Assembly: GCF_014638355.1 (NCBI RefSeq)
Contig: NZ_BMFK01000001.1
Span: forward strand, 62,001 to 126,000
DNA from: Priestia taiwanensis
GTDB taxonomy: Bacteria > Bacillota > Bacilli > Bacillales > Bacillaceae_G
DNA: 64,000 nucleotides
Reading direction: 5' to 3'
Part shown: positions 49,840 to 61,000 of the stretch, piece after piece
How positions within the stretch are numbered: the first letter of the stretch is position 1
Layout: every line of letters begins with the position of its first letter
Position numbers and translations under genes: made by a program
Notes under the pieces: generated by a model
The model's database searches: none
What the model saw: only the letters and a program-made list of their open reading frames with translations
What the model was told of the DNA's origin: nothing

Positions 49840-51620
49840 TTATGTGGCTTGAAAATACGAAGTTAATTAATGAAGATTGGATTCCTTTGGATAGGTACAT
49901 ACATATGAATACTAAAAATTACATGACATACAATTTGCATACTGGGTTTTTACGGATAATGAGAGAATATACGAAGGCAAGAAGTGAAGCTCTTGCAAGC
50001 AATGAATTAGCTAGATTTGTAAGAAATGATATGAAGCAAATATTTCTTAATTTACCTTGTATAGATAGCAATGAATACAATATAACAGGTTCTGTAGGAC
50101 AAGGGAATTGGGCAGCTGTTCCATGGATTGCTATTATGCACAAGAATATTACAACGTCTACTCAAAGAGGATATTATATCGTTTATTTATTTAGTGAAGA
50201 CATGAAGAGAGTATATTTAACATTAGCACAAGGTGTAACAGAAACATCTAAGGAAGAGTTGATAAGGATTAAACAAGAGATTCGTCAACATATAAAGATG
50301 TCGAATAATGTGAAAAAAGACGATGATATTTTTCTCGGTAATAGCTCTAAAGCAGTGGGATATGCAAATTCTACGGCAGCTTATATTCCTTATGAGCTTG
50401 ATAAAATACCAAGTGAAGAAGAATTAGTACATGATTTAGAAGAGATGCTTTCTTATTATGAACAATATATTGTGTTGAAAGAGAAGGAGATGAAAGGTGA
50501 GATGGAAGATAAGAATACGATTATAGACATGAATCAGTGTACAATGATAGAACATGTATCGTCGTATATCCGAAGTAAGGGATTTTATTACGATGATAAA
50601 GAACTTATTAACTTCTATCTCTCACTTAAAACAAAACCGTTTGTCATTTTATCAGGGATATCAGGGACGGGGAAAACGAAAATTATACACTGGTATGCGG
50701 AAAGCCTAGGAGCAACAGAAGAAAATGGACAGTTTACACTTATACCTGTTCGCCCTGACTGGAGTGATAGTTCTGATCTGCTTGGGTACGTTAATATTCA
50801 AGGAGAATTTCAATCAAGACCATTAATTAATGTATTGAAAAATGCAACAGAAAATCCAGATAAGCCGTATTTTGTTGTACTAGATGAAATGAACTTGGCG
50901 CGTGTAGAATATTATTTTAGTGATTTCTTAAGCGTGATAGAGAGCCGTAGATGGGAGAATGGGAAAATTATAACTTCTTCTGTTATATCTGAATCTATCG
51001 TTGGAGAAAGGATAACTATTCCAGCGAATGTTTATATCATTGGGACAATTAATATGGATGAAACGACTCACCCACTCAGTAAAAAAGTACTCGATCGAGC
51101 GAACACACTTGAGTTTAACGAAGTGAAATTGGATTTCTTTGATTTCTTAAAGGATCAAGGTGAGGTAGAGCCGAAGAATGTTTCAAATCGTATATTAACA
51201 GCGGAGTATCTTCATTTAAAGGGTTGCTTTATAGAACATGAAGAGCTTGTTAAAACAGTCTCTAATAGTTTGATTGAGATTAATACTATTCTTGAACCGA
51301 TTGGTGCACAGGTTGGATACCGTGTACGTGATGAGATTTGTTTTTATGTAGCATACAACAAGCAAGGGGACTTATTAGAGTTTGATGAGGCATTAGATTA
51401 TCAAATTTGCCAAAAGATTTTACCACGTATTGCAGGAAGCGATGGGAGAACAGAAGAAGCGTTGAAGAAATTATATGCTCTGTGCTGTAATCAGGAGTTT
51501 GATAGAGATGAAATCAGTTCAGAAGATGTATCTCAGGCTAAATATGTACGATCTGCTAAGAAACTGCACCAGATGTTGAGGAGGTTTGAGTATGACGGCT
51601 TTACCTCTTTCTGGGTCTAA
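49812..51620 (+). CDS. McrB-like GTPase/AAA+ protein with DUF3578-type N-terminus
   Basis: The 602-residue protein has an N-terminal MrcB-type DUF3578 domain (HTGFLRIMREYTKAR; SVGQGNWAAVPWIAI). The C-terminal AAA+ motor shows Walker A LSGISGTGKTK (about residues 280-290), Walker B YFVVLDEMNLARVEYYFS (about 353-370), sensor GTINMDETTHPLSKKVLDRAN, and a VGYRVRDEICFY lid. McrB-type GTPases power DNA translocation for a McrC nuclease. DUF3578 probably recognises the modified target. GTG 49812 (overlapping the upstream gene) or ATG 49842 may be the start. Coupled to the next gene by a 29-base overlap. Confidence 0.88.
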   Translation: MAKKRTHNVIMWLENTKLINEDWIPLDRYIHMNTKNYMTYNLHTGFLRIMREYTKARSEALASNELARFVRNDMKQIFLNLPCIDSNEYNITGSVGQGNWAAVPWIAIMHKNITTSTQRGYYIVYLFSEDMKRVYLTLAQGVTETSKEELIRIKQEIRQHIKMSNNVKKDDDIFLGNSSKAVGYANSTAAYIPYELDKIPSEEELVHDLEEMLSYYEQYIVLKEKEMKGEMEDKNTIIDMNQCTMIEHVSSYIRSKGFYYDDKELINFYLSLKTKPFVILSGISGTGKTKIIHWYAESLGATEENGQFTLIPVRPDWSDSSDLLGYVNIQGEFQSRPLINVLKNATENPDKPYFVVLDEMNLARVEYYFSDFLSVIESRRWENGKIITSSVISESIVGERITIPANVYIIGTINMDETTHPLSKKVLDRANTLEFNEVKLDFFDFLKDQGEVEPKNVSNRILTAEYLHLKGCFIEHEELVKTVSNSLIEINTILEPIGAQVGYRVRDEICFYVAYNKQGDLLEFDEALDYQICQKILPRIAGSDGRTEEALKKLYALCCNQEFDRDEISSEDVSQAKYVRSAKKLHQMLRRFEYDGFTSFWV

Positions 51621-54087
51621 TAATGAGATAGAGCTTGTCAAAGTTGAGACTAAGGATTTATCGTTAATTATTAAAGGAAATCCTTACCATGGGAAATTTG
51701 AAAGTTTAAAATCACATCACACTGTTGAAGTAGATGAAATGATGTATTTTCATGTTGCCGGAGAGATGGAATCCGTTTTAGTATATGATACCCGGGAAAA
51801 TAAGCTTGTTCTTTGTAAGGAGCATCCTCCTATTTTCTTCGAAAATAGGAGTTATCAGGTTGTGGTTATACCTAAAAAAGATCAAAAACTGTCTTTTTAT
51901 CATGAACACCCATTGCTCAGAAAGGCGATAAGTCCTAGCCAGTTAGGCGCATTGAATCTATTAATGGGGAATATTTCATTCCCGAACGAGGTAGGTCATT
52001 CAACGTTTGAGATAAGAAGCGAGGGAATGACTTTATTAGCGATAACAATCGAAGTATTCCCATCAAAAATTGATTATAAGGCTGACTACCGAGTACTTTT
52101 GGAAGAAGTAAATGATGAAATATATAATTTGGCATTTCATATATTAAAGAGGACCTATTTAGGAGCATCTACTATGTATGCAAATAATCCTTCAAAGGCG
52201 GAATTTTACCGCATATTGAAGGAATCCTTTCATAAATTTATGAAAGCTATTGCGTATATTAAGAGACAACCACATCATGTGCTTGCTACTCAACATAGGC
52301 TTGTTCCCGGAGAAAAAATTCGTAGGCTTGATTCTGTTGGAATGAATTATTTGAGACAAAGACCCTATCTTTTTCAAGGAACTGAAACCAATAAAATACC
52401 GATTAAAGGAATTACGGCATATAAAGAAATTTCATATGATACAGTAGAAAATCGTTTTATTAAGTGGATGATTGAAAGAATATCACATAAAATAGATGAC
52501 TTACAGCAAAGTTTTCAAAGAAATAAAATAGATAAAGCTTTTATGGAACATGTAAACCAAATGACGTTTCGAATAAAGAGTGAGTTACAGGATCCGTTTT
52601 GGAGAAATATTGGCAAAATGGATCGCTCTGTCTTTTCACTTGTTATTCAGATGGGAGCTGGTTATCGAGAAGCATATCAAATATTTTTAATGCTATCGAG
52701 AGGATTAACGTTAAGAGGTCAAATATTTAAAATGTCTGTAAAAGATGTGGCGAGATTATATGAATATTGGACTTACTTAAAGTTAGGCCAATTATTATCT
52801 AAAAAATATACAACTGTCCATCAAGATATTGTTATAATTCGTCAAGATGGCTTGTATGTAGCATTAGATGAGAGTAGTACTGCAAAGCGAAAATTTCTTC
52901 ATCCCGAAACGAAAGAGGTAATAGAGCTTTATTTCCAAAAAAGAAATAGGTCTTTGCCAACAGTAGCCCAAAAACCTGATACTATGTTAGCAATAGAGAA
53001 AAAGGGAAAGGGTTATCAATACCAGTACATCTTTGATGCAAAATATCGAATCGACTTTGCAGAAGAAGGCTCCTTTTATAAAAGGGAGTATGGTAGTCCA
53101 GGTCCTATGGAAGAAGATATTAATACAATGCATCGTTATAGAGATGCATTAGTAGCGGATAATAACGGCCCATTTGAGCGCACTGCTTATGGCGCATATG
53201 TTTTGTTTCCTTGGAACCAAGAGGAAGTGTATGAAACACATCCTTTCTATAATAGTATAGAGAAAGTGAATATTGGTGGTTTTCCATTTTTGCCAAATGC
53301 AACAAGGTTAGTGGAGGAATTCCTTGATCATCTCATCGGAAAAAATCCAGATCAAATTATAGAAGAAGGAATTTTACCACGTGGGGTAAAAGAAGAATGG
53401 ACCTCTTCTATAGATGAAAAGGTGTTAGTTGGAGTTGTGAAAAATGAAAAGAACTATATGACACATAAAAGAGAAGGGTTCTATCATATACCGCTCTCTC
53501 GATTGAAACCTGGGTGGCAAGAGGCAAAGTATGTGGCATTATATGCCCCGAAAAAATGGTACAAAGAAAAAGGCGGCATTAGATATGTAGCTAAAATCAA
53601 AAGTGTTCAAGTGAAGAAACGTAATAAAATACATGAGTTACCTAGCAACAAAGTAGAGGATTATGTGTATTTTGAATTATTTTCATGGCAAAAGCTAGAT
53701 CATTTAATTCATCCAGTAGCGTATGGGATTCAAGTGTATACGATGACTAACCTAGCATTATTGAAGGAAGTCCAAGAACTTCCGGAGTTATTCATGAAAT
53801 CAAGAGAAGAACGTATTCTATGGAAAATTCTGCGTAGATTTACGAAGAAAGTAAGAATTGAATTGGATCATACGTATCTCGACCATGCTTTGGCTATATC
53901 TTATTACTCTATTCAAGGTGTATTAATCAAAATTGATTATGAACGAAGAATTGTAAGGATTGGGAAAGAACCAATCTTTACAGAGTTAACATTAGATACA
54001 TTGACTCAGAATTCTTCGTTAGTATTTAAAGCCGTACTGCAGGAATTAGATAGGAATAATGTTATAGGTAAAGGAGGAACGGATTAG
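51592..54087 (+). CDS. McrC-like DUF2357 protein with PD-(D/E)XK nuclease
   Basis: The 831-residue protein has the DUF2357/COG1700 signature: PGEKIRRLDSVGMNYLRQRP, then AYKEISYDTVENRFIKWMIE in the middle. A PD-(D/E)XK nuclease core follows: KPD at about residues 461-463 and FDAKYR at about 481-486. A C-terminal beta-rich segment follows. This is the nuclease partner of the McrB-like motor. ATG 51592 has GAGGAGG upstream and overlaps the upstream gene by 29 bases. At about 830 residues it is much longer than E. coli McrC, as is usual for DUF2357 proteins. Confidence 0.87.
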   Translation: MTALPLSGSNNEIELVKVETKDLSLIIKGNPYHGKFESLKSHHTVEVDEMMYFHVAGEMESVLVYDTRENKLVLCKEHPPIFFENRSYQVVVIPKKDQKLSFYHEHPLLRKAISPSQLGALNLLMGNISFPNEVGHSTFEIRSEGMTLLAITIEVFPSKIDYKADYRVLLEEVNDEIYNLAFHILKRTYLGASTMYANNPSKAEFYRILKESFHKFMKAIAYIKRQPHHVLATQHRLVPGEKIRRLDSVGMNYLRQRPYLFQGTETNKIPIKGITAYKEISYDTVENRFIKWMIERISHKIDDLQQSFQRNKIDKAFMEHVNQMTFRIKSELQDPFWRNIGKMDRSVFSLVIQMGAGYREAYQIFLMLSRGLTLRGQIFKMSVKDVARLYEYWTYLKLGQLLSKKYTTVHQDIVIIRQDGLYVALDESSTAKRKFLHPETKEVIELYFQKRNRSLPTVAQKPDTMLAIEKKGKGYQYQYIFDAKYRIDFAEEGSFYKREYGSPGPMEEDINTMHRYRDALVADNNGPFERTAYGAYVLFPWNQEEVYETHPFYNSIEKVNIGGFPFLPNATRLVEEFLDHLIGKNPDQIIEEGILPRGVKEEWTSSIDEKVLVGVVKNEKNYMTHKREGFYHIPLSRLKPGWQEAKYVALYAPKKWYKEKGGIRYVAKIKSVQVKKRNKIHELPSNKVEDYVYFELFSWQKLDHLIHPVAYGIQVYTMTNLALLKEVQELPELFMKSREERILWKILRRFTKKVRIELDHTYLDHALAISYYSIQGVLIKIDYERRIVRIGKEPIFTELTLDTLTQNSSLVFKAVLQELDRNNVIGKGGTD

Positions 54088-54108
54088 ATAGTATAGTCCT
54101 CCTTAACG

Positions 54109-54149
54109 ACAAAAGACATTCGGGTTATACATATCTGAATGTCTTTTGT
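54109..54149 (+). terminator. Hairpin ending the McrBC-like unit
   Basis: A 15-bp stem (54109-54123 with 54135-54149, one G-T) about 20 bp after the last stop. The T-tract is short. Confidence 0.6.
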
Positions 54150-54385
54150 ACTTTATTTCCATACAATTGATGTATGAAGAAAATTATAATGGAAATATAC
54201 GAGGAAGTTAGAGGGGATTTTTTATCTATAAGTTAAAATGTTTTAACTGACGCTTATAGTACCGGTATATGTTGTAAGATAATAACTAGTATGGTATTTA
54301 ACTGGAGATTAGTTAAGGGATAGCTCTGTTATGGAGCAGGCATATATATTATAATTGTAAGTAATAAAATATAGGGTGATGAGAG

Positions 54386-56848
54386 ATGAGCACAAATCTT
54401 ATAGCTGAAGAACAGCAATATTTAGATAAAACAATGAAAGTCATTGATACTTTATTAGAACAATCTAGTAATCAGTTGCCAAAAGAGATTACTTCTCAAG
54501 TAGAAGCCAGTTTGCATGAAGTGAAGCAGAACCAAATTAAGAAACTTCATGAAGCAAAGAAGAGTCCGTATTTTGGAAGATTAGACTTTGAAGATGATTA
54601 TGGTGAAGAGACAATATACATAGGTAAAAAAGGAATTGATGATGACAGTGAACTTGTTGTTGTTGATTGGAGAACAGATCTTGGAAAGCTTTATAATGCA
54701 TACCAAGGAGTGAAAGGTACCTTTCATATAGGAAATGATACTAGCAAACCGGTTAGTATTCATGGGAAGAGAGGTATCATTATCCAGGATGGTACAATTA
54801 CGAATGTGAATGAAATCGGTCACAGTGGCATCGTAGAAGAGGAAGATGGCCAGCAAGTCAAATATATGGATGAATATTTAAATGAAATTTTATCTAATAC
54901 TGGTGACGCCCATCAGTTAAGAGATATTGTTTCAAGTATTCAAGCGGAGCAAGATGAGATTATTCGTTTGCCATTAAAAGATACAATTATTGTTCAAGGG
55001 GCTGCAGGGAGTGGTAAATCGACGATTGCCTTACACCGTATTTCTTATCTTTTGTATCAATATCATGAACAAGTAAAGGCACAAGATATTTTAATTTTGG
55101 CACCGAATGAAATTTTCTTATCTTATATTAAAGATATTGTTCCTGAAATCGAAGTAGAAGGAATCGAGCAACGTACATTCTATGATTGGGCTTCTACGTA
55201 CTTCACGGATGTTAATAGTATTCCTGAATTACATGATCGATATGTGAAGGTGTATGCTTCATCGAATAAAGAAGACTTGATTCAAGTTTCGAAATATAAG
55301 GGGTCACTTCGCTTTAAGAAACTATTAGATGATTTTGTAGAGTACATCGGAAGCACGATGATTCCACATGGACATATTATCATCGGATCAGACGTTATGC
55401 TTCAAAAAGGGGAGATCGAAAGTTTTTATGCAACGAAGGAACATTTACCACTGAATGTTCGAATGAAGAGAGTGAAAGAGTTCATCACGAGTTGGAGTAG
55501 CAAAGAAACAAAGAAGAAGTTACAGAGAATCGAAGAAGAATTTGAAGATGCTTATCAGAAATGGGTCATTACGCTTCCAGAAGGTGTGGAACGTAAAGCT
55601 GTATATGAAGCATTGGAAAAGGCAAAAGAGTTACGGGTAAAAGTATTCAAAGAGAAAATGGAGCAAGAAATTGAATTGTATGTAAAGAAAATGCAGCATA
55701 TTTCTGCCGTTCTTATGTATAAGTCGGTGTTCCAAAAGAAAGTATTCGATAAATTCCAACCAACGATGGAACAGGAATTACTTAGCTTATTGCTGACGAA
55801 TGGAAAACAAGTAAAGCAAGAGAAATTCACGTATGAAGATATTGCACCGTTAATTTATTTAGATGCGAAAATCAATGGGAAGAAATTAGAGTATGAGCAT
55901 ATCTTCATTGATGAAGCACAAGACTATAGCCCGTTCCAATTGGCAATTATGAAAGACTATGCAAAGTCTATGACGATATTAGGTGATATTGGACAAGGGA
56001 TTTTCTCTTTCTATGGTTTAGATCGTTGGGAAGAGATTGAATCATATGTCTTTAAAGAGAAAGAGTATAAGCGTCTGCATTTACAGACAAGTTATCGTTC
56101 GACAAGACAAGTAATGGATATGGCCAATCGTGTCTTATTAAATAGTAACTATGATTTTCCCCTGGTTATACCTGTGAATCGTCCGGGCGCTGTACCTTCT
56201 ATTCAGCATGTAGCTAGCACTGGTGAATTGTATGACGAGATGGTACAAACGATCGAATCGTTCGTAGGTAAAGATCATAAAACGATTGCGATTTTAACAG
56301 ATACGAAACAAACAGCCATTGATACATGTGATGAGTTAAAGCGTCGACATGTAGAGAGTGTGCAAGTTATTAGCGAAGGTAGAGAAGCATTAACAGAGAA
56401 AATAATCATCATTCCATCTTATTTAGTAAAAGGTCTAGAGTTTGATGCGGTTATTATGCACGATGTTAGCGAAAATACCTTTAAAGACGAGACATTACAC
56501 GCTAAAATGTTATATATGTCTATTACGCGTGCGCATCATGACTTGCATATGTTCTATCGAGGTAATATTTCTCCTTTATTAGAAGATCGTGATCCGAATG
56601 CACCTCCAAAACCGAGAAAATCATTCGAAGCATGGTTAATGACAGATATTACAGATCCAAACGTTGAACCACAAGTAGAGAAACAAAAAGCGATAGAACA
56701 AGAAGATACGTTACGATTATTTGAAGATGACGAAGATGAAGTTGTGATTGAGACGTTTGAAGAAGATCGTGAGCGTTATTATGATTTCTATGCATGGTTA
56801 AAAGTGTGGCATCGCTGGGCAGAATTAAAGAAGAAGTTACAGGAATAG
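54386..56848 (+). CDS. HelD/UvrD-family superfamily 1 helicase
   Basis: The 820-residue protein resembles HelD-type SF1 helicases: an N-terminal coiled region, SPYFGRLDFEDDYGEETIYIG and VVVDWRTDLGKLYNAYQG, Walker A VQGAAGSGKSTIALHRISYL (about residues 203-222) and Walker B FIDEAQDYSPFQ (about 505-516). QTSYRST and SYLVKGLEFDAVIMHDV follow. HelD proteins recycle RNA polymerase in Bacillus. A charged C-terminal tail (about 60 residues) with an acidic run FEDDEDEVV is additional. GGGTGATGAGAG precedes the ATG. BrxA starts 23 bp after its stop, so it heads the BREX operon. Confidence 0.88.
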   Translation: MSTNLIAEEQQYLDKTMKVIDTLLEQSSNQLPKEITSQVEASLHEVKQNQIKKLHEAKKSPYFGRLDFEDDYGEETIYIGKKGIDDDSELVVVDWRTDLGKLYNAYQGVKGTFHIGNDTSKPVSIHGKRGIIIQDGTITNVNEIGHSGIVEEEDGQQVKYMDEYLNEILSNTGDAHQLRDIVSSIQAEQDEIIRLPLKDTIIVQGAAGSGKSTIALHRISYLLYQYHEQVKAQDILILAPNEIFLSYIKDIVPEIEVEGIEQRTFYDWASTYFTDVNSIPELHDRYVKVYASSNKEDLIQVSKYKGSLRFKKLLDDFVEYIGSTMIPHGHIIIGSDVMLQKGEIESFYATKEHLPLNVRMKRVKEFITSWSSKETKKKLQRIEEEFEDAYQKWVITLPEGVERKAVYEALEKAKELRVKVFKEKMEQEIELYVKKMQHISAVLMYKSVFQKKVFDKFQPTMEQELLSLLLTNGKQVKQEKFTYEDIAPLIYLDAKINGKKLEYEHIFIDEAQDYSPFQLAIMKDYAKSMTILGDIGQGIFSFYGLDRWEEIESYVFKEKEYKRLHLQTSYRSTRQVMDMANRVLLNSNYDFPLVIPVNRPGAVPSIQHVASTGELYDEMVQTIESFVGKDHKTIAILTDTKQTAIDTCDELKRRHVESVQVISEGREALTEKIIIIPSYLVKGLEFDAVIMHDVSENTFKDETLHAKMLYMSITRAHHDLHMFYRGNISPLLEDRDPNAPPKPRKSFEAWLMTDITDPNVEPQVEKQKAIEQEDTLRLFEDDEDEVVIETFEEDRERYYDFYAWLKVWHRWAELKKKLQE

Positions 56849-56871
56849 AAATTGAAGGATTGTGATAATAA

Positions 56872-57468
56872 ATGAAAGTATATTCCGGAGGATTTACAGC
56901 GGAACACTTGTATAGAAATGAATTAAAGATAGTAGCAAGTCTACAGCTTCAAGGGATGTCGAAGCAAGCTATTAAAGAGAAAGTATTCGAAGAGAATATC
57001 TTTCATTGTCGCAGTGAAGCGGCAATGAAAGATATTTTCCCTCGTGTGTACAGACGTTCTGAAAAGCTAGATGATGTATTACGAACAATGTTAGTAAATG
57101 GTTCTCGTTCGGATAATAATGCTATCTTGTTATACGTATTTCTAAAGCACTTTAAGTTTCCACGTGATTTCGTATTGGAAGTGATTCATTATAATAAGAA
57201 TCGTTTCAAGCAGACAATAACAGATGGCAATGTACATACGTTCTTTGAAGAGAAGGAACAACAATATGAAGAAGTTAGAAAGTGGACGGCACAAACGAAA
57301 GCAAAACTAAAGCAAGTGACATTGAAAATTTTAGTAGACGGGGAATTACTCGTGAAGAATGGAAATGAATATGAAATGAAGTCCATTCCGTTAAGTAAAG
57401 AGCTGAGAGAGTATGTCGAAAGAAACCCTCAATATAGCGATTTACTTACTCTTACATTAAATGACTGA
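56872..57468 (+). CDS. brxA: BREX protein BrxA (DUF1819)
   Basis: The 198-residue protein begins YSGGFTAEHLYRNELKIVASL and contains FHCRSEAAMKDIFPRVYRRSEKLDD, the DUF1819/BrxA pattern, with a helical fold and C-terminal basic part. BrxA is a small DNA-binding member of the BREX anti-phage system. It stands first of the four consecutive BREX genes. The ribosome binding site is weak (AAGGATTGTG). Confidence 0.94.
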   Translation: MKVYSGGFTAEHLYRNELKIVASLQLQGMSKQAIKEKVFEENIFHCRSEAAMKDIFPRVYRRSEKLDDVLRTMLVNGSRSDNNAILLYVFLKHFKFPRDFVLEVIHYNKNRFKQTITDGNVHTFFEEKEQQYEEVRKWTAQTKAKLKQVTLKILVDGELLVKNGNEYEMKSIPLSKELREYVERNPQYSDLLTLTLND

Positions 57469-57479
57469 TGGTGGTATAA

Positions 57480-58022
57480 GTGGAAATCGAAAAAAAGCTA
57501 GAACATTTCTTTGAAGAAGTGAAAAAAGACGAGTTTATTCAAATGCGAGGGCTTGGTAATGAAGTTCCTTATTTCATCTTTGATTATAATCCTCACTATG
57601 AACTAATGGTCCGAAACTCGGTAAAGTATCATGCAGATAAGATGCATGTGAATGTAAAAGTATTAAACTTATTTGATATGATTATTGATTTATTCGAGGA
57701 CATCGGTGGAGTAGAAGGGTTAAAACAATTCGAGGAAGAACAAGGAACGGAAGAATTATTTGAGGCGATCCTACCGACATTGGAAGAAGAACAATTAGTA
57801 GAGCGAATTGGAGAAGAGTCGGAAGATGCACAAATTGTGTTCGTTACAGGAATAGGAAGTGTATTCAAACTTGTTAGTACACATGAGTTGTTAAATCAAT
57901 TACATGCTAGAGTAACAAATACACCAGTTATTATTTTTTATCCAGGAGAATATACAGGTCAAGGATTGAAGTTGTTTAATCTTTTTGAATCAAATGGGTA
58001 TTACCGTGCATTTTCGATATAG
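57480..58022 (+). CDS. brxB: BREX protein BrxB (DUF1788)
   Basis: The 180-residue protein begins at GTG 57480 and has GLGNEVPYFIFDYNPHYELMVR, then IVFVTGIGSVFKLVSTHELLNQL, and TPVIIFYPGEYTGQGLKLFNLF, which define DUF1788/BrxB. It is cytoplasmic and required for BREX defence, with the exact role unclear. It starts 11 bp after the brxA stop. Confidence 0.94.
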   Translation: MEIEKKLEHFFEEVKKDEFIQMRGLGNEVPYFIFDYNPHYELMVRNSVKYHADKMHVNVKVLNLFDMIIDLFEDIGGVEGLKQFEEEQGTEELFEAILPTLEEEQLVERIGEESEDAQIVFVTGIGSVFKLVSTHELLNQLHARVTNTPVIIFYPGEYTGQGLKLFNLFESNGYYRAFSI

Positions 58023-58044
58023 AGGCTAAGGGAGCGAGAGAAGG

Positions 58045-61000
58045 ATGTTACAAGATTCTTTTACAATTAAAGAATTATTTAAAAAAGACATAGATCGTGA
58101 AATTAATGGTGTTGTTCAGGCGGAACAACGCGATGAAAAAGTTATTCAAGATGAATTAGAAGAATACGTAATGACGAAAGAAATTAGTGAGAATATGGCT
58201 TATTTCTTTAAGAACTACTCATACAGCTTTGATAATGAGACAACAAAGATGGGCGCTTGGATTTCTGGTTTCTTCGGATCCGGTAAATCACATTTCTTAA
58301 AAATTCTATCGTATCTGCTAAACAATGAAACAGTGTACGGCAAACGTGCAGTGGACTTTTTCTTAGATAAAACGGCTGATCAAGAATTGTTAGATCATAT
58401 GCAACAATCTGCAAGTTACAACAGCGAAGCAATCTTATTTAATGTAGATTCTAAATCTGCCGGTGGCAAGAAAGAGAAAGCGACGATTGTAGATGTTTTC
58501 TTAAAAGTGTTTAATGAACACTTAGGTTATTCTTCTACACCATGGATTGCGAACCTTGAAAGACAACTTGTAGAGGAAGGTGTATATAGCCAGTTCGTGG
58601 AACGCTTTGAAGAGATTGATGGTACGAAGTGGATCGATAGTCGTGCACGTTTACTATTTAAGAAAAAATCATTCGTTGAAGCGCTAGTACAATTAGATTA
58701 CACACAAGATACAGCAGAGTCTGTATTAGCCGCTGCAAATAAGAATTTTGAAATGAGTCTAGATGACTTTGCGAAATTAGTGGCAGAACATGTACATAAA
58801 CAAGGTGAAAATTATCGTCTTGCGTTTTTAGTTGATGAAATTGGACAATACATTGGTGATAACACAGACTTAATGTTAAATCTTCAAACATTAACGGAAA
58901 ATTTAGGGAAACAATGTCTTGGAAAAGTATGGGTTATCGTTACATCCCAAGAACAAATTGATGCTGTTACAAAAATTAAAGGAACAGAAGAGTTCTCGAA
59001 AATCCAAGGGCGCTTTGCGACGAAAATTCATCTTACGAGCTCAAATACAGATGAAGTTATTAAACGTCGTCTGTTAGAGAAAACAGCAGCAACAGCAGAT
59101 CGCTTACAAATTGACTTTGATCAAATTGGACAAAGCTTAAATAACACATTAACGTTTGAAAAAGAAAAAAGTGTTTTACAAAATGGTTTCAAGAATGCAG
59201 AAGAATATGCATCTATTTATCCATTTGTTCCGTATCAAGTAGAGTTATTACAACGTGTATTCAATAAAGTTCGTCGCCAAGGTGAAGCAGGAGCCCACTT
59301 ATCGCAAGGGGAACGTTCACTACTAAATGCGTTCCAAGAAGTTGCGATTCAATTGAAAGAGGAAGATACGAATCAATTAGCAAGATTCTCGCAATTTTAT
59401 GAAACAGTAAAGCGTTTCTTAAGTACATCTGTTTCATCGACTATTACAGATGCAGCAAAACGTGAGGGGATTGAAGAGTTCGATATCGAAGTATTGAAAG
59501 TACTCTTTATGATTAAAGGGATCGATGAAGTAAAGGCTACTGTAGACAACATTACGACATTACTTGTCGATAGTGTTGATTGTATTAAGAACGACTTAAA
59601 GAGGCAAGTAACGCAATCATTAATTAATTTACGACGAAAGCTACTTATTGCTGAAAATGCAGATAGAACATTTGTATTCTTAAGTGATGATGAGCAAGAA
59701 ATTAATCGTGAAATTCAAAATGAAAGTGTTAATGAAGCGAACGTAATAGATGCATTAGGCAAAATGTTCTATGAAGAAATTGTACAAATGAAATCGTACC
59801 GCTATCAGAAAACACATGACTTCGAATTCAACAAAGCATTTGATACATATAATCGTGGTGGAAAAACAAATGCACTAACACTTCATGTATATATCGGCGA
59901 TGACGCGGAATCGGGAGCACGTGCAGCAGCAAACTCTGGAAACATGATTATGTATATTCCAGATAACTACATGGAGAAATTTTATGAACCGATGCAATAT
60001 GCAAAGAAGATTGAAGCCTTTGCGAATAAAAAGTTCTCTACAAGCTTAACAGAAAAGCAAAAGAGAATATTAGAAGAAAAGCGCCAACAAATTAGTGACT
60101 TTGAAATGAAGGCGAAAGAAGCATTAGCTGAAGCAGCAACGAATGCGATGTACTTCATTCAAGGGCAAGATTATGGATTTAAAGGGACGTTGGAGGCTCA
60201 ACTACAAAGTGCATTTGAGATTCTTGTGCGAAATACGTATAGTTACTTATCGTATATTGATGAACCAGTACCGGTGAAAAATGCAAATGAAGTAATCTAT
60301 GAATGGGCGACGAAAGGTTTACCAGCAAGACTAGATGGTACATTTGCTAATCACTTAGCATACGATACAGTCGTTCGCTTCTTAGAAGAGAGTCGTGGTA
60401 GACAAATTGTCACAGTGAAAGTATTGGTTGATAAATTTAAAGACGTACCATACGGATGGAGCGACCATGATGTTGCAGGTATCGTTGGTGCAATGTTGTA
60501 TAACAAAAAGCTGAAATTGACATATGCAAGTGAAAGCTTCGACGCAACGCATGCCCAATTTGTTGCACGCATTACAAAAGCGTCTGAAAGAGAAAAAGTA
60601 GTGCTAGAAGCGCAAATCGGTATTCCATCTCGTGTACGTAAAGACGTTGTTGAAGTAATGCGTGAGCTATTCAATTTCTATGATATTGGTGAAACGTACG
60701 ATGAAGTAGCGAAAAGCATTCGTGAACAACTGAAGAAACACTTCATTGAGCCAATTGAAGATATGCAACGTACGAAACAACGTGAAGATCAGCAATATCC
60801 GTATCCAGGAGGTATTGCGCTTTCTAAAATGAAGAATAGTGTCACTGACTTAACATCTATTACGAAGCAAGAAAGTTTTGTGGAAGAATTCATTGAATTA
60901 GATGAAGATTTAGAAGAATGGTTAGAAGATGTACAGCATTTAGATTCATTCTACCGAGGTAATGCGCTTCGCCATTTTGATGAAAGCGTTCGTGTATTGA

